Source: JBBSJV01 sp038256935 (GTDB taxonomy: Bacteria; Patescibacteriota; JACMRA01). From it: a stretch of DNA of 22,355 nt. The stretch covers positions 1 through 22,355 of the forward strand of contig JBBSJV010000011.1 of the NCBI GenBank assembly GCA_038256935.1, read 5' to 3'. This document shows positions 7,680 to 15,034 of this stretch, one piece after another. The first letter of the stretch is position 1; each line of letters starts with the position of its first letter. The notes under the pieces are model-generated. The model ran no database searches, had not been told where the DNA came from, and worked only from the letters and a program-made list of their open reading frames with translations. A program made the translations under genes and the position numbers.

Positions 7680-9347
7680 TTAACCTGCGTACTCGATCAC
7701 TCTCTTATCATAAAAACCAACTACTTTGATCTTTACTGGAGTTTTGACCATGCTACTAATGTCTTGAGAGATTTGTCTTATTATCCTATTCATACGGGCT
7801 GGAGAGACAGTTTCAGTATCAAAGAAAACCCACATTTCTTTACTTCCACGCATGATCCAAGATTTGGTAACTCCAACTGTATTTTGGGCCACTTTTTCCA
7901 AAGCCTCCATTCTCTGAAAATATGCTTCAGCTGTTTCTTTACGAGCCCCTAATCTACCTCCAGAAATATTATCGCAAGCATCTACAAGAATTGCCTCGAT
8001 ACACATCCCTCTTTCAGGATCTTCATAGGACTCATCATGATGGCTAGAGATACATTTTTTGATCTTCCAATCTAGTTCAAACATGTCACAGATTTTTTCA
8101 CCAAGTTCAATATGATTTCCTTTAGGACTTGTTTCTTCATCAACTGCTTTACCAATATCATGCAAAAGCGCTCCCTTGATACAAACCATTTTATCAACTG
8201 GAGTAGTGCGATTTGGAAAGGCTGCATTTACTTCATCAGCTAGAAGACCTGCAAGCTTGGCCATTTCTACACTGTGGCGAAGCATGTTCTGCCCGTAACT
8301 GGTGCGGAATTTTAGCCTACCAATCATACGAATTAGTTTGGCTGGAAAATCATAAATCCCTAATTCATTTACTGCCCACTCTCCTGCTTCAGCGATTTCT
8401 TGAGCGATCTCAGCTTTGGCTTTTTCATGCATTTCTTCTATTGAAGAAGGGTGTACTCTACCATCAGCTAGTAGCTTTTCTAAGGTACGTTTTGCAATAT
8501 GTCTTCGAACTGAGCTAAACCCTGAAACCGTGACCACCTCAGGAGTTTCATCTACAACAATTTCTACGCCCAAAGTTTTTTCAAGCCACTGGATATTGCG
8601 CCCAGCTTTTCCAATGATTTTGGCTTTGTCATCCTCTGAGTTTAATTTTACTGTGGTGATTGTAAATTCATTAGCTACTTCACTAGAACATCTTTGGATA
8701 GCCATGGCTACAATTTCTCTAGCTTTTTTATTGGCATCCTCTTCTGCTTGTTCCACAATCTTGTGTTGCCAGCTAATCAGCTCATGTCCCATTTCTTCCT
8801 TGGACTGATCCAATACTCTAGTTTTAGCTTCTGTAAATGTAATCTTAGCAAGCTCTTCTAACTTAGTCTGGATTTTAGTTTCAAGCTCATTTTCTTTTTG
8901 CTCGACATCTTGTCTTTTAACCAATAAGTCATCTCTAATTGCTCGCAGCTCATCTTTGATTTTCTCGATCTTTTCTCTTTCTAGGTCAATTTTATCTAGT
9001 TTTTCTTCTAATTGCTGTTCTTTTTTATTGATTTGCTCTTGCAGTTCCAGAGTTCTTTTTCTCATTTCTTTTTCTTCTTCTCTGACCTTGTCTGCTAATT
9101 CAATTTTTAGCTCAGCTAAGACTAACTTGTTTTGCTGATCCAGTCTTTGCTTTAATTCTTGTTCCTGCTCAGAAGATACTGACTTATTACTATTATTTTC
9201 TTCAAATTGTTTTAGTTTAGCTTGTAGCTCTTTTTCAGTATATTTTTTATCACTGCTGGTGAAGCTTGAATCTTGAGATTGTTTCCAAACATAATACCCC
9301 AACCCCAAACAAACTACTAGTAATATTGCAATTATTATTTGATACAT
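7680..9347 (-). CDS. rny: Ribonuclease Y
   Basis: A membrane-anchored endoribonuclease that starts bulk mRNA decay. The 555 residues show the full architecture: an N-terminal transmembrane helix (about 2-19), a long Lys/Glu/Gln-rich coiled coil (about 36-215), a KH RNA-binding domain with its GxxG loop as IIGKAGR (244-250), and an HD hydrolase domain with His358 and the His396-Asp397 metal-binding pair in GALLHDIGK. A perfect AGGAGG lies 19 nt before the ATG, too far for normal pairing with 16S rRNA. A possible promoter is TTGAAA/TATAAA (complement of 9446-9472), which would give a long leader of about 90 nt. Confidence 0.95.
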   Translation of the reverse strand: MYQIIIAILLVVCLGLGYYVWKQSQDSSFTSSDKKYTEKELQAKLKQFEENNSNKSVSSEQEQELKQRLDQQNKLVLAELKIELADKVREEEKEMRKRTLELQEQINKKEQQLEEKLDKIDLEREKIEKIKDELRAIRDDLLVKRQDVEQKENELETKIQTKLEELAKITFTEAKTRVLDQSKEEMGHELISWQHKIVEQAEEDANKKAREIVAMAIQRCSSEVANEFTITTVKLNSEDDKAKIIGKAGRNIQWLEKTLGVEIVVDETPEVVTVSGFSSVRRHIAKRTLEKLLADGRVHPSSIEEMHEKAKAEIAQEIAEAGEWAVNELGIYDFPAKLIRMIGRLKFRTSYGQNMLRHSVEMAKLAGLLADEVNAAFPNRTTPVDKMVCIKGALLHDIGKAVDEETSPKGNHIELGEKICDMFELDWKIKKCISSHHDESYEDPERGMCIEAILVDACDNISGGRLGARKETAEAYFQRMEALEKVAQNTVGVTKSWIMRGSKEMWVFFDTETVSPARMNRIIRQISQDISSMVKTPVKIKVVGFYDKRVIEYAG

Positions 9348-9472
9348 AATGTATATTTATTTTTAACCTCCTACTTTTAATAAAGTTCTAAGATATCGAT
9401 TTTAACCTATTAAAATGCTTGTTTAATCTAATCTATCTTACAGTTTTTATAAACTATCCAAGTGTTTTTCAA

Positions 9473-9499
9473 TTGATTCTAGAACGTGATCTGTATAAT
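9473..9499 (+). promoter_or_regulatory. Promoter driving the leader of the 9596 gene
   Basis: TATAAT at 9494-9499 with TTGATT at 9473-9478 (15-bp spacer). Predicted transcription start is near 9506, which gives a leader of about 90 nt containing a terminator-like hairpin before the ATG at 9596. Confidence 0.45.
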
Positions 9500-9562
9500 G
9501 GTTATAGAAATCAAATAAGTCAAGAAAAAGATGAGACTACAAATCCAAAGTAAATTGACAAT

Positions 9563-9585
9563 TAGGGGTTTGTACCCTATTTTTT
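9563..9585 (+). terminator. Terminator-like hairpin directly before the 9596 gene (possible attenuator)
   Basis: TAGGG (9563-9567) and CCCTA (9575-9579) form a 5-bp stem with a 7-nt loop; a shorter GGGT/ACCC pairing is also possible. Six T residues (9580-9585) follow immediately. It is only 10 bp before the ATG at 9596 and is spanned by a 20-codon upstream frame (9531-9593). The stem is short, so termination would be partial. Confidence 0.4.
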
Positions 9586-9595
9586 GGAAATAATA

Positions 9596-10279
9596 ATGTC
9601 CAATCCATTTACTCACAAGACTTATAAAATATTATTTATTTTTTTAAGTTTAGATTTACTTATAATTCTGCTTCACCTGTTGTTTGGACGTTTCATCTTA
9701 TTTAATCTTGATTTTGAAGCCAATATTCCCACCATTTATCAAGGACTCAAATTATTGATTTTTGCTCATTTATTTGCTTTATTTATTTTTAGAAATGAAT
9801 TTAAAAAATTCTCGTGGATGGTTAAATTTATCTCTATTTTTGCCTTTCTACTAACTCTCTTTGTAGCCCTGGATGAGATGGCTATGATTCATGAAAATGT
9901 ACCTACATTTGTAATGGACTTTGCCCCCGCTCAAAGTATAGAATTAAATGACACAGCCCGTGAGAGTGGCTACGATGGATCTATTTGGGTTATTTATTAT
10001 TTACCAATATTTATGACTGCCGCAGGGTTGTTTTTGTTGCAGTTAAAATCACTTTATAAACATTTGAAATTATGGGTGCTTGTATTCATATTTGCTATTA
10101 CACTACTAATACTTGTGCCGGTTTTTGAAACTTTTTCAACTTCAGGTAGCTATTCTGAAAACTACAATACTTTAATAACGGTAGAAGAAAGTGCAGAAAT
10201 TTTGGGTATGACCCTAATTAGTTTTAGTTATTATAAATTCCTTTTAGTGGCTGGAAAATATCAAGAAGTCAAAAAGTAG
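9596..10279 (+). CDS. Multi-pass membrane protein with conserved-looking acidic/His motifs
   Basis: A protein of 227 residues with about six hydrophobic helices. Three features stand out in or beside membrane segments: ALDEMAMIHENVP (Asp93, Glu94, His99, Glu100), VPVFET (Glu158), and TVEESAEILGM (Glu197, Glu198, Glu201). Acidic and His residues placed this way in several helices suggest an intramembrane metal or proton site. I recall similar DE...HE...EE...E patterns in uncharacterised bacterial membrane proteins but cannot name a family. The frame opens at a TTG at 9584, but the ATG at 9596 is preferred because GGA lies 8 bases before it. The gene is monocistronic, convergent with the helicase gene, and preceded by a terminator-like leader. 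Confidence 0.75.
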   Translation: MSNPFTHKTYKILFIFLSLDLLIILLHLLFGRFILFNLDFEANIPTIYQGLKLLIFAHLFALFIFRNEFKKFSWMVKFISIFAFLLTLFVALDEMAMIHENVPTFVMDFAPAQSIELNDTARESGYDGSIWVIYYLPIFMTAAGLFLLQLKSLYKHLKLWVLVFIFAITLLILVPVFETFSTSGSYSENYNTLITVEESAEILGMTLISFSYYKFLLVAGKYQEVKK

Positions 10280-10353
10280 ATACCAATATTTAAAAATCCA
10301 GAGCTTGCCTTTAAATTTATAATCTGTAATCAAAAAAACTTTTATGTTTTATT

Positions 10354-10377
10354 CACATATCAGTGATGTGTTTATTT
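10354..10377 (+). terminator. Weak terminator after the 9596 membrane-protein gene
   Basis: CACAT (10354-10358) and ATGTG (10366-10370) form a 5-bp stem with a 7-nt loop, followed by TTTATTT. It lies between convergent genes and overlaps the last codons of the helicase gene. The weak stem makes this a low-confidence call. Confidence 0.3.
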
Positions 10378-11628
10378 GGAAACATTTACAAAGGTAAAGG
10401 CTTGCCCTACTTCACCGGCTCTTCCAGTTCTACCAATTCTATGAATATAATCATCTTTACTTTGAGGGAGAGAGTAGTTAATAACATGAGAGACCTGAGG
10501 AATATCAAGTCCACGTGCTGCTACATTGGTTGCAATTAGAATATTAACCTGGTTGGATTTGAAAGCATCCAAAGCTCTTGTTCTTTGGTTTTGGTTCTTA
10601 TTACCGTGGATAGCAACTGCCTTAAACCCTTTTCTTAAAAGATCTCTTTCTATTCTAGCACTTCCATGTTTGGTGTTTTCAAAAACAATGGCTTTTTCTA
10701 CCTCTTTTCTTGATAATATTTCACATAATTTTTCAAACTTATTTTCACCATCTCTGATTTCAATTACATCTTGATTAACATTATCAGCAGTTTTCCCCCT
10801 TACAACAGAAACTAAGATAGGATCATTGAGCATTTCTCGAGCAATTGCATCTACCTCTTTATTATTAGTTGCAGAAAAGAAAAGTAAATGGTTGGCATTA
10901 GTTGCTCGTTTTAAAATCTCTCGAATATCTCGTATAAAACCCATATCCAGCATTTGATCCATTTCATCTAAAACTATAGTATCTATTTTTTGAATAGGGA
11001 AAAAACCTTGCTGGATTAAATCTAGCCCCCTGCCCGTCGTCGAGATTATAAAATTTTGTCTCATCCTCAGTTGTTGCACTTGTTTGTGCTGACTAACCCC
11101 ACCCATAACTTCCACATAACTAATTTTACTACCTTTTATAAAGGATTTTAGTTCTTGAGCAATTTGTAGTACAAGTTCCCTAGTGGGTGCTAAGATTAAA
11201 GTTACTTTATTTGGATTCTTTTGAGCTTCATGAATCAAAGGTAATAAAAAGGCAGCAGTTTTTCCAGTTCCAGTATTAGCGATTCCAATCAAATCTCGTT
11301 TATTTAGAATATGAGAAATAGCTTGATCTTGAATTGCAGTAGGTTGAGTGTATCCTTTTTGCTCTAGATTTTCAACTAACTTTGGATGCAACCCATGCTC
11401 TGCAAAACTCTTGCTTGGTATATAATCCTCGATAGCTTGAGGCGTGGCTTTCTTGACTAATAAATTGTAGTCAACATCCATGGTTTTTTGACCTTTCTTA
11501 TTAGCTTGTCTTGGGGATCTTGAAAAATTAGATCTTGGGTTAGAATTTGATTTGGATTTACTATTAGACTGTCTAGACCTGTTATTAGATCTTGGTGATT
11601 GTCTTGGTTTAGAAAAATTCTCTGTCAT
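10372..11628 (-). CDS. DEAD-box family ATP-dependent RNA helicase
   Basis: An RNA helicase of 418 residues, probably for ribosome assembly or mRNA turnover. Motifs in order: PTAIQ (Q motif, 96-100), ANTGTGKT (117-124), APTREL (147-152), GG (176-177), TTGR (197-200), DEMD (221-224), SAT (252-254), ARGLD (371-375) and HRIGRTGR (396-403). Motif II is DEMD instead of DEAD and motif Ib is TTGR instead of TPGR; the catalytic Asp-Glu pair is kept. Residues 1-48 are low-complexity and rich in Ser, Arg, Asn and Lys, like RNA-binding tails that other members carry at the C-terminus; here the C-terminus ends soon after motif VI. The gene follows the ribosomal operon terminator, so it probably has its own promoter. 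Confidence 0.93.
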   Translation of the reverse strand: MTENFSKPRQSPRSNNRSRQSNSKSKSNSNPRSNFSRSPRQANKKGQKTMDVDYNLLVKKATPQAIEDYIPSKSFAEHGLHPKLVENLEQKGYTQPTAIQDQAISHILNKRDLIGIANTGTGKTAAFLLPLIHEAQKNPNKVTLILAPTRELVLQIAQELKSFIKGSKISYVEVMGGVSQHKQVQQLRMRQNFIISTTGRGLDLIQQGFFPIQKIDTIVLDEMDQMLDMGFIRDIREILKRATNANHLLFFSATNNKEVDAIAREMLNDPILVSVVRGKTADNVNQDVIEIRDGENKFEKLCEILSRKEVEKAIVFENTKHGSARIERDLLRKGFKAVAIHGNKNQNQRTRALDAFKSNQVNILIATNVAARGLDIPQVSHVINYSLPQSKDDYIHRIGRTGRAGEVGQAFTFVNVSK

Positions 11629-11724
11629 AAATGTTATTATTGGTTAATACAATAAAGACTTGATTTATAATTTTTGTATAGTATTTGGATGAAAATGTGT
11701 GGCGGGCTATCTAACTTCTAAAAT

Positions 11725-11748
11725 AAAAAAACCCTGTAGAAACAGGGT
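11725..11748 (-). terminator. Rho-independent terminator of the ribosomal protein operon
   Basis: On the minus strand the stem ACCCTG/CAGGGT (11743-11748 and 11731-11736), with a 6-nt loop, is followed by six to seven U residues. It lies 20 bp after the stop codon of the KH protein gene and separates the operon from the helicase gene. Confidence 0.85.
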
Positions 11749-11768
11749 AAAAATCTAAATATTAGGCT

Positions 11769-12185
11769 TTAATTGATTTTAAATTCTTCCAAATCTGTAT
11801 CTAAAGAATTAACAGCCTCCTCCTTTTGATCATCAGAAATATCAGTTCTAAAGCTAGAAGTGTTACGATTATAAGTGTCAGGATTATCAGAATTTTGTTG
11901 CTGCATTGGTTTATTGTAGCGAATAGTACCATCTGGCTCCAAGAACTGTACTCTAATGTTCATTTTATTAGCTTTTCCAACAGCTCTCATCAAAGTCTTC
12001 ACAGCACTAGCCATACTTCCTCCACGACCAATAACGATACCCATGTCAGTCTCATCGACTAAAACAGAAAGCAAAACGCCTTGTTCATCGATTTTGCGAG
12101 TGATCGTAAGCTTATCAGGTTGAGTAACTAAATTTTGTAATAGATTTAGTAATATATTGTAATCCACTGAAGATGTATCTGTCAT
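11769..12185 (-). CDS. KH-domain RNA-binding protein (KhpA/YlqC-like)
   Basis: The first ~85 residues match the small single-KH proteins of the KhpA/YlqC type: the GxxG loop appears in GIVIGRGGS (49-57), followed by the helix AVKTLMRAVG. KhpA proteins bind RNA and in Firmicutes pair with KhpB to affect cell division and elongation. The gene starts 4 bp after rpsP, the classical rpsP-KH neighbourhood, which strengthens the call. The 138 residues are much longer than the ~75-80 of KhpA; the extra ~55 C-terminal residues are polar, rich in Asn, Asp, Ser and Gln, and probably disordered. It is the last gene of the operon. Confidence 0.8.
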   Translation of the reverse strand: MTDTSSVDYNILLNLLQNLVTQPDKLTITRKIDEQGVLLSVLVDETDMGIVIGRGGSMASAVKTLMRAVGKANKMNIRVQFLEPDGTIRYNKPMQQQNSDNPDTYNRNTSSFRTDISDDQKEEAVNSLDTDLEEFKIN

Positions 12186-12189
12186 AAAA

Positions 12190-12441
12190 CTATACTTTTA
12201 ATAAATTATTCTTTTTTAATAGAGATTTTACTGTTTCAGTAAGGGTAATGTTTTGATCTAAATAGTAATCTAATCTAGCTTGGTTTACATTAAATTCTTT
12301 TGTTATTGGATTATACCAACCCACAAATTCTTTTACAAATTGCCTACTTGGATGTCTGTAGATAGGTAATACTCCAAGCCTATAAAAAGGTTGGTGTTTC
12401 TTTCCGAATCTACATAGTTTGATGCTTAGTCCTTTGTTCAT
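12190..12441 (-). CDS. rpsP: Ribosomal protein bS16
   Basis: A small-subunit protein that binds 16S rRNA early in assembly. The 83 residues match the family: basic LCRFGKKHQPFYRLGV start, the EFVGWYNPITKE segment, and the C-terminal helix with a TETVKSLLKK pattern. The common start MVKIRL is replaced by MNKGLSIKL, a short N-terminal extension. It sits between rpsD (17 bp upstream) and the KH gene (4 bp downstream). No Shine-Dalgarno sequence precedes it. Confidence 0.92.
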   Translation of the reverse strand: MNKGLSIKLCRFGKKHQPFYRLGVLPIYRHPSRQFVKEFVGWYNPITKEFNVNQARLDYYLDQNITLTETVKSLLKKNNLLKV

Positions 12442-12458
12442 ATATATAATAATTATGC

Positions 12459-13091
12459 TTATGCTACTTTTCTTGAATAATATTCGACGATATAAGCCAT
12501 GTTCATATCATCAGGTAAATCTTCTGGTATTGGCATGCTTAGGACTTTGACGCTTAATTTCTTGGTGCTGTCGAGCCATGATGGAGTTCCACCTGGGATT
12601 TGAAGCTCATAAACTGACCAGAAATTGCTTTTTTGCTTGTTGGCTTTGACGTTAATCACATCGCCTGGTTTAACCAAGAAAGATGGGATATTGGTTTTGA
12701 CACCGTTTACTTCAAATTGCCCGTGACTTACTAGCTGTCTTGCCTGAGCTCTAGAGTTAGCTAAGCCTGCTCTGTAAATTACATTATCTAATCTCATTTC
12801 AAGTTTGGTTAGAGCTTGTTGAGCTGTATCTCCAGTTTGTTTGAAGGCTTTCTTAAATACATTAGCAAGCTGTTTTTCAGATAATCCATAGTAGAATCTT
12901 AGAGCTTGCTTTTCAGTTAATTGTTTAGAGTACTCAGAGTTAGCAGGTCGTCTTCGTCTTCCAGCGTTAGATTGTTTGAAAGGATTCTTAGTATAATCGT
13001 CTTTAGCGGAGAAACTACGCGCACCTTTTAAAAATAGATTACGATTGACGCGTCTGCTTAGTTTAGTTTTGGCTTTAGTATATCTTGACAT
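12459..13091 (-). CDS. rpsD: Ribosomal protein uS4
   Basis: A primary 16S rRNA-binding protein that organises the 5' domain of the small subunit; in many bacteria it also represses its own operon. The 210 residues show the usual order: a basic N-terminal part, the QLTEKQALRFYYGLSEKQ stretch, and an S4 domain with RLDNVIYRAGLANSRAQARQ followed by HGQFEVNGVKTNIPSFLVKPGD. There is no cysteine cluster at the N-terminus, so this is the zinc-free form. It starts 12 bp after rpsK. rpoA and rplQ, which usually follow in the alpha operon, are absent here. Confidence 0.96.
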   Translation of the reverse strand: MSRYTKAKTKLSRRVNRNLFLKGARSFSAKDDYTKNPFKQSNAGRRRRPANSEYSKQLTEKQALRFYYGLSEKQLANVFKKAFKQTGDTAQQALTKLEMRLDNVIYRAGLANSRAQARQLVSHGQFEVNGVKTNIPSFLVKPGDVINVKANKQKSNFWSVYELQIPGGTPSWLDSTKKLSVKVLSMPIPEDLPDDMNMAYIVEYYSRKVA

Positions 13092-13103
13092 ATGTATTAA
13101 TCG

Positions 13104-13496
13104 TTAGACTCTTCTTCGTTTACGAGCTGAGACTCCTCCAAATGGGAAACCTGTGACATCATTAATAGACTCGACTGAGATATTGGCATTTTGAATAGCT
13201 CTCAAGAATGAATCTCTACCCATTCCAGCACCTTTAATGACTAAGTGAGCACTATTAGCATCGATTGCTTTGTACGTCTCAAGAACAGCTTCAGTTACTC
13301 TTTGAGCAGCAAATGGAGTTGATTTTTTAGCTCCTTTAAATCCTTGATGCCCTGCACTTGACCAAGCAAGTACTTTACCTTCTAGATCTGTCAAAGTGAC
13401 GATACTATTATTAAAAGCTGCATTTAGACATATTCTGACTATGGGAACTTTTCTTTTGATCTTGATTTTTTTCTTGAGTGCTGTTTTCTTTGGCAT
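13104..13496 (-). CDS. rpsK: Ribosomal protein uS11
   Basis: A small-subunit platform protein near the mRNA exit. The 130 residues contain the expected NNSIVTLTDLEGKVLAWSSAG segment, FKGAKKSTPFAAQ, and the C-terminal DVTGFPFGGVSARKRRRV with its basic tail. The N-terminus is a Lys-rich stretch. The order rpsM-rpsK-rpsD is the conserved alpha-operon order. The 39-bp gap to rpsM is AT-rich with no Shine-Dalgarno sequence. Confidence 0.97.
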   Translation of the reverse strand: MPKKTALKKKIKIKRKVPIVRICLNAAFNNSIVTLTDLEGKVLAWSSAGHQGFKGAKKSTPFAAQRVTEAVLETYKAIDANSAHLVIKGAGMGRDSFLRAIQNANISVESINDVTGFPFGGVSARKRRRV

Positions 13497-13535
13497 AAAT
13501 ATTGATTTTAAAGTAAAATATTAAAGTATTAATTA

Positions 13536-13979
13536 TTAAGTCTTCTGACCTGATTTAATCTTTCCACTACCTTTAGTGAGACGGACGTTTCCACGAACAG
13601 TTCTAGAGTTAGTTTTAGTTCTTTGGCCTCTAACTGGAAGTTTCTTTTGGTGCCTAACACCTCTGTAAGTACCGATTTCAACCAAACGTCTAACATCACT
13701 TTGTTCTTTACGTCTAAGATCGGCTTCTACTAGATAGTCATTTTCAATGGTGTTTCTAATTACAACTAACTGGTCTTCAGAAAAATCTTCGAGATCAGCA
13801 GCGTAATACTCATCCCAAGTCATTTTAAAATCTTTACCAAACTTTTCACCAAGGCTAGTATAGACTTTTTGAAGAAGTTCTTTTACATTGTTTTTTCCAA
13901 TTCCTTTGATTGGAGTCAAAGCAAATCTAATGTTTTGTTTGCCTTTGAGGGTTTGTCCTGCAATACGTACTGTCGCCAT
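13536..13979 (-). CDS. rpsM: Ribosomal protein uS13 with an internal insertion
   Basis: A small-subunit head protein that contacts the P-site tRNA and the large subunit. Conserved parts are the N-terminal helix-two-turn-helix with LTPIKGIGKNN, the RLVEIGTYRGVRHQKKLPVRGQRTKTN segment, and a basic tail. At 147 residues it is longer than the usual ~120. The excess comes from an insertion around residues 44-66, containing KFGKDFKMTWDEYYAADL before the normal LEDFSEDQL helix, and from a longer tail. It begins 6 bp after the rpmJ-like gene. Confidence 0.95.
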   Translation of the reverse strand: MATVRIAGQTLKGKQNIRFALTPIKGIGKNNVKELLQKVYTSLGEKFGKDFKMTWDEYYAADLEDFSEDQLVVIRNTIENDYLVEADLRRKEQSDVRRLVEIGTYRGVRHQKKLPVRGQRTKTNSRTVRGNVRLTKGSGKIKSGQKT

Positions 13980-13985
13980 ATAATA

Positions 13986-14165
13986 TTAATATTTTCTTTT
14001 TTTCCTGTTTAAAAGTCGTTGTTTGTAAGGGATAGGAGTTCTGGTTTTGAGCCTTCCACCTTTGACGCTGTTCTTCTTTGGTAGAATCATACGCACTCCA
14101 TTACGTCTGACACGGATTTCTTCTCTTCCGGCAGTTCTCATTTTTAGTGATGATTTTACTTTCAT
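13986..14165 (-). CDS. rpmJ: Divergent ribosomal protein bL36, cysteine-free
   Basis: A 59-codon frame sits exactly where rpmJ is expected, between infA (2 bp) and rpsM (6 bp). It starts MKVKSSLKMR, close to the bL36 start MKVRxSLKKR, and continues with REEIRVRRNGVRMILP, which lines up with the bL36 core IVRRKGxVRVIC. Ordinary bL36 has about 37 residues and a zinc ribbon; here no cysteine remains and about 25 extra basic residues follow. The identity rests on gene order and the N-terminal match. The alternative is a lineage-specific basic ribosome-associated peptide that replaced bL36. Confidence 0.65.
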   Translation of the reverse strand: MKVKSSLKMRTAGREEIRVRRNGVRMILPKKNSVKGGRLKTRTPIPYKQRLLNRKKRKY

Positions 14166-14167
14166 AA

Positions 14168-14503
14168 TTATTTTCTTTCAATTATAGTACCCTTTAAAAT
14201 ATTGTTTTCTTCGTCAAAGAACATATCCATTGGATTGACTTCTACAACGACATTATCACCCTTGATAATCTGAACTCTACGCTTGATCAATTTGGTTCTT
14301 AAGTGGCAAATGATCGTCATCGGTTCGAGTTCTTTATTTTCACCTGTTATTTTATCTTTTGTCAACCTTTTAACACGAACTTTGAAAGTTGTAGAGGGTA
14401 AAGATTCAACGACAACACCATCTTCGAAGTAAATAAAGTCTTCTTTTCTCTGTTCAGCAAAGTTTCTTCTTCGTCTTCTTCTTGGTCCTGGTCTATTTAC
14501 CAC
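14168..14503 (-). CDS. infA: Translation initiation factor IF-1 with extensions
   Basis: IF-1 binds the ribosomal A site during initiation. The OB-fold pattern is visible: KEDFIYFEDGVVVESLPSTT, then FKVRV, a CHLRTKLIKRRVQIIKGDNVVVEVNPMD segment matching the family's AHISGKMRKNxIRILPGDxVxVELSPYD, and a final LKGTIIERK. At 111 residues it is much longer than the usual ~72. An N-terminal Arg-rich stretch (PGPRRRRRRNF) and a charged insertion (RLTKDKITGENKELEPM) account for this. The start codon is GTG; no in-frame ATG is available upstream of the domain. Position before rpmJ and rpsM supports the call. Confidence 0.88.
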   Translation of the reverse strand: MVNRPGPRRRRRRNFAEQRKEDFIYFEDGVVVESLPSTTFKVRVKRLTKDKITGENKELEPMTIICHLRTKLIKRRVQIIKGDNVVVEVNPMDMFFDEENNILKGTIIERK

Positions 14504-14548
14504 TAGTTTATAATATTAAATTTAATTTATAGAATTAATAGGTTTTTA

Positions 14549-15034
14549 TTAGTCTTTGTCAAGATCATTACTTGCTTTACTTGTCTCAATTTGAGTATCA
14601 AGGTTTGCTAAGATTGCATGGGCAAACTGTCTGTTTTCATTAGCACCAAATTGTTGAAGTAGCTTTAGATATATATTAATCAGGGCTTTTATTTCAGAAG
14701 CTTCAGATAATGCTAAGTCTTTCTTTTCCAGTAAATAAGTATAAAATATTGCTCTAAGGAGCGTATAAGTTTTTTGCTTATCATTCAGTTTTGGCTCAAT
14801 GACTTCTTCAAAACCACCTTTTGAGCTCAAGAAATCATCCCAAACTAAGCTAAATTTGGCTTCAATTTGTTCATACTCCCCTTGCTGGCAGTCTGTTGCT
14901 GTTAACATAAGCTGCAGCCATTGAGAATTAGTTGTATAATCAACACTAGTTTGAACGTTTAATTCGTTAAACTGACTATATAGATAATTATAGATACTTA
15001 CAAGTAATAATCGTCGCAGGTATTTATCCCACAT
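14549..15034 (-). CDS. NusB-like transcription antitermination protein
   Basis: An all-helical 161-residue protein. Its C-terminal half (about 80-150) resembles the NusB core: KLNDKQKTYTLLRAIFYTYLLEKKDLALSEASEIKALINIYLKLL fits the pattern in which a helix that starts a conserved LRxAxYE-type segment is followed by an acidic helix and a small FAxAILxNL helix that parallels NusB's FVNGxLD. NusB pairs with S10 (NusE) in antitermination complexes and rRNA maturation. Similarity is weak, the N-terminal RNA-binding Arg-rich segment is poorly conserved, and a lineage-specific helical protein remains possible. The ATG directly follows the rpmF stop, so translation is probably coupled. Confidence 0.45.
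   Translation of the reverse strand: MWDKYLRRLLLVSIYNYLYSQFNELNVQTSVDYTTNSQWLQLMLTATDCQQGEYEQIEAKFSLVWDDFLSSKGGFEEVIEPKLNDKQKTYTLLRAIFYTYLLEKKDLALSEASEIKALINIYLKLLQQFGANENRQFAHAILANLDTQIETSKASNDLDKD

Noticed and set aside
251..9138. Several plus-strand frames inside mnmA, the antiporter and rny
   Set aside because: They are antisense to well-supported conserved genes, have no start signals, and their products look like translated antisense of the real proteins.
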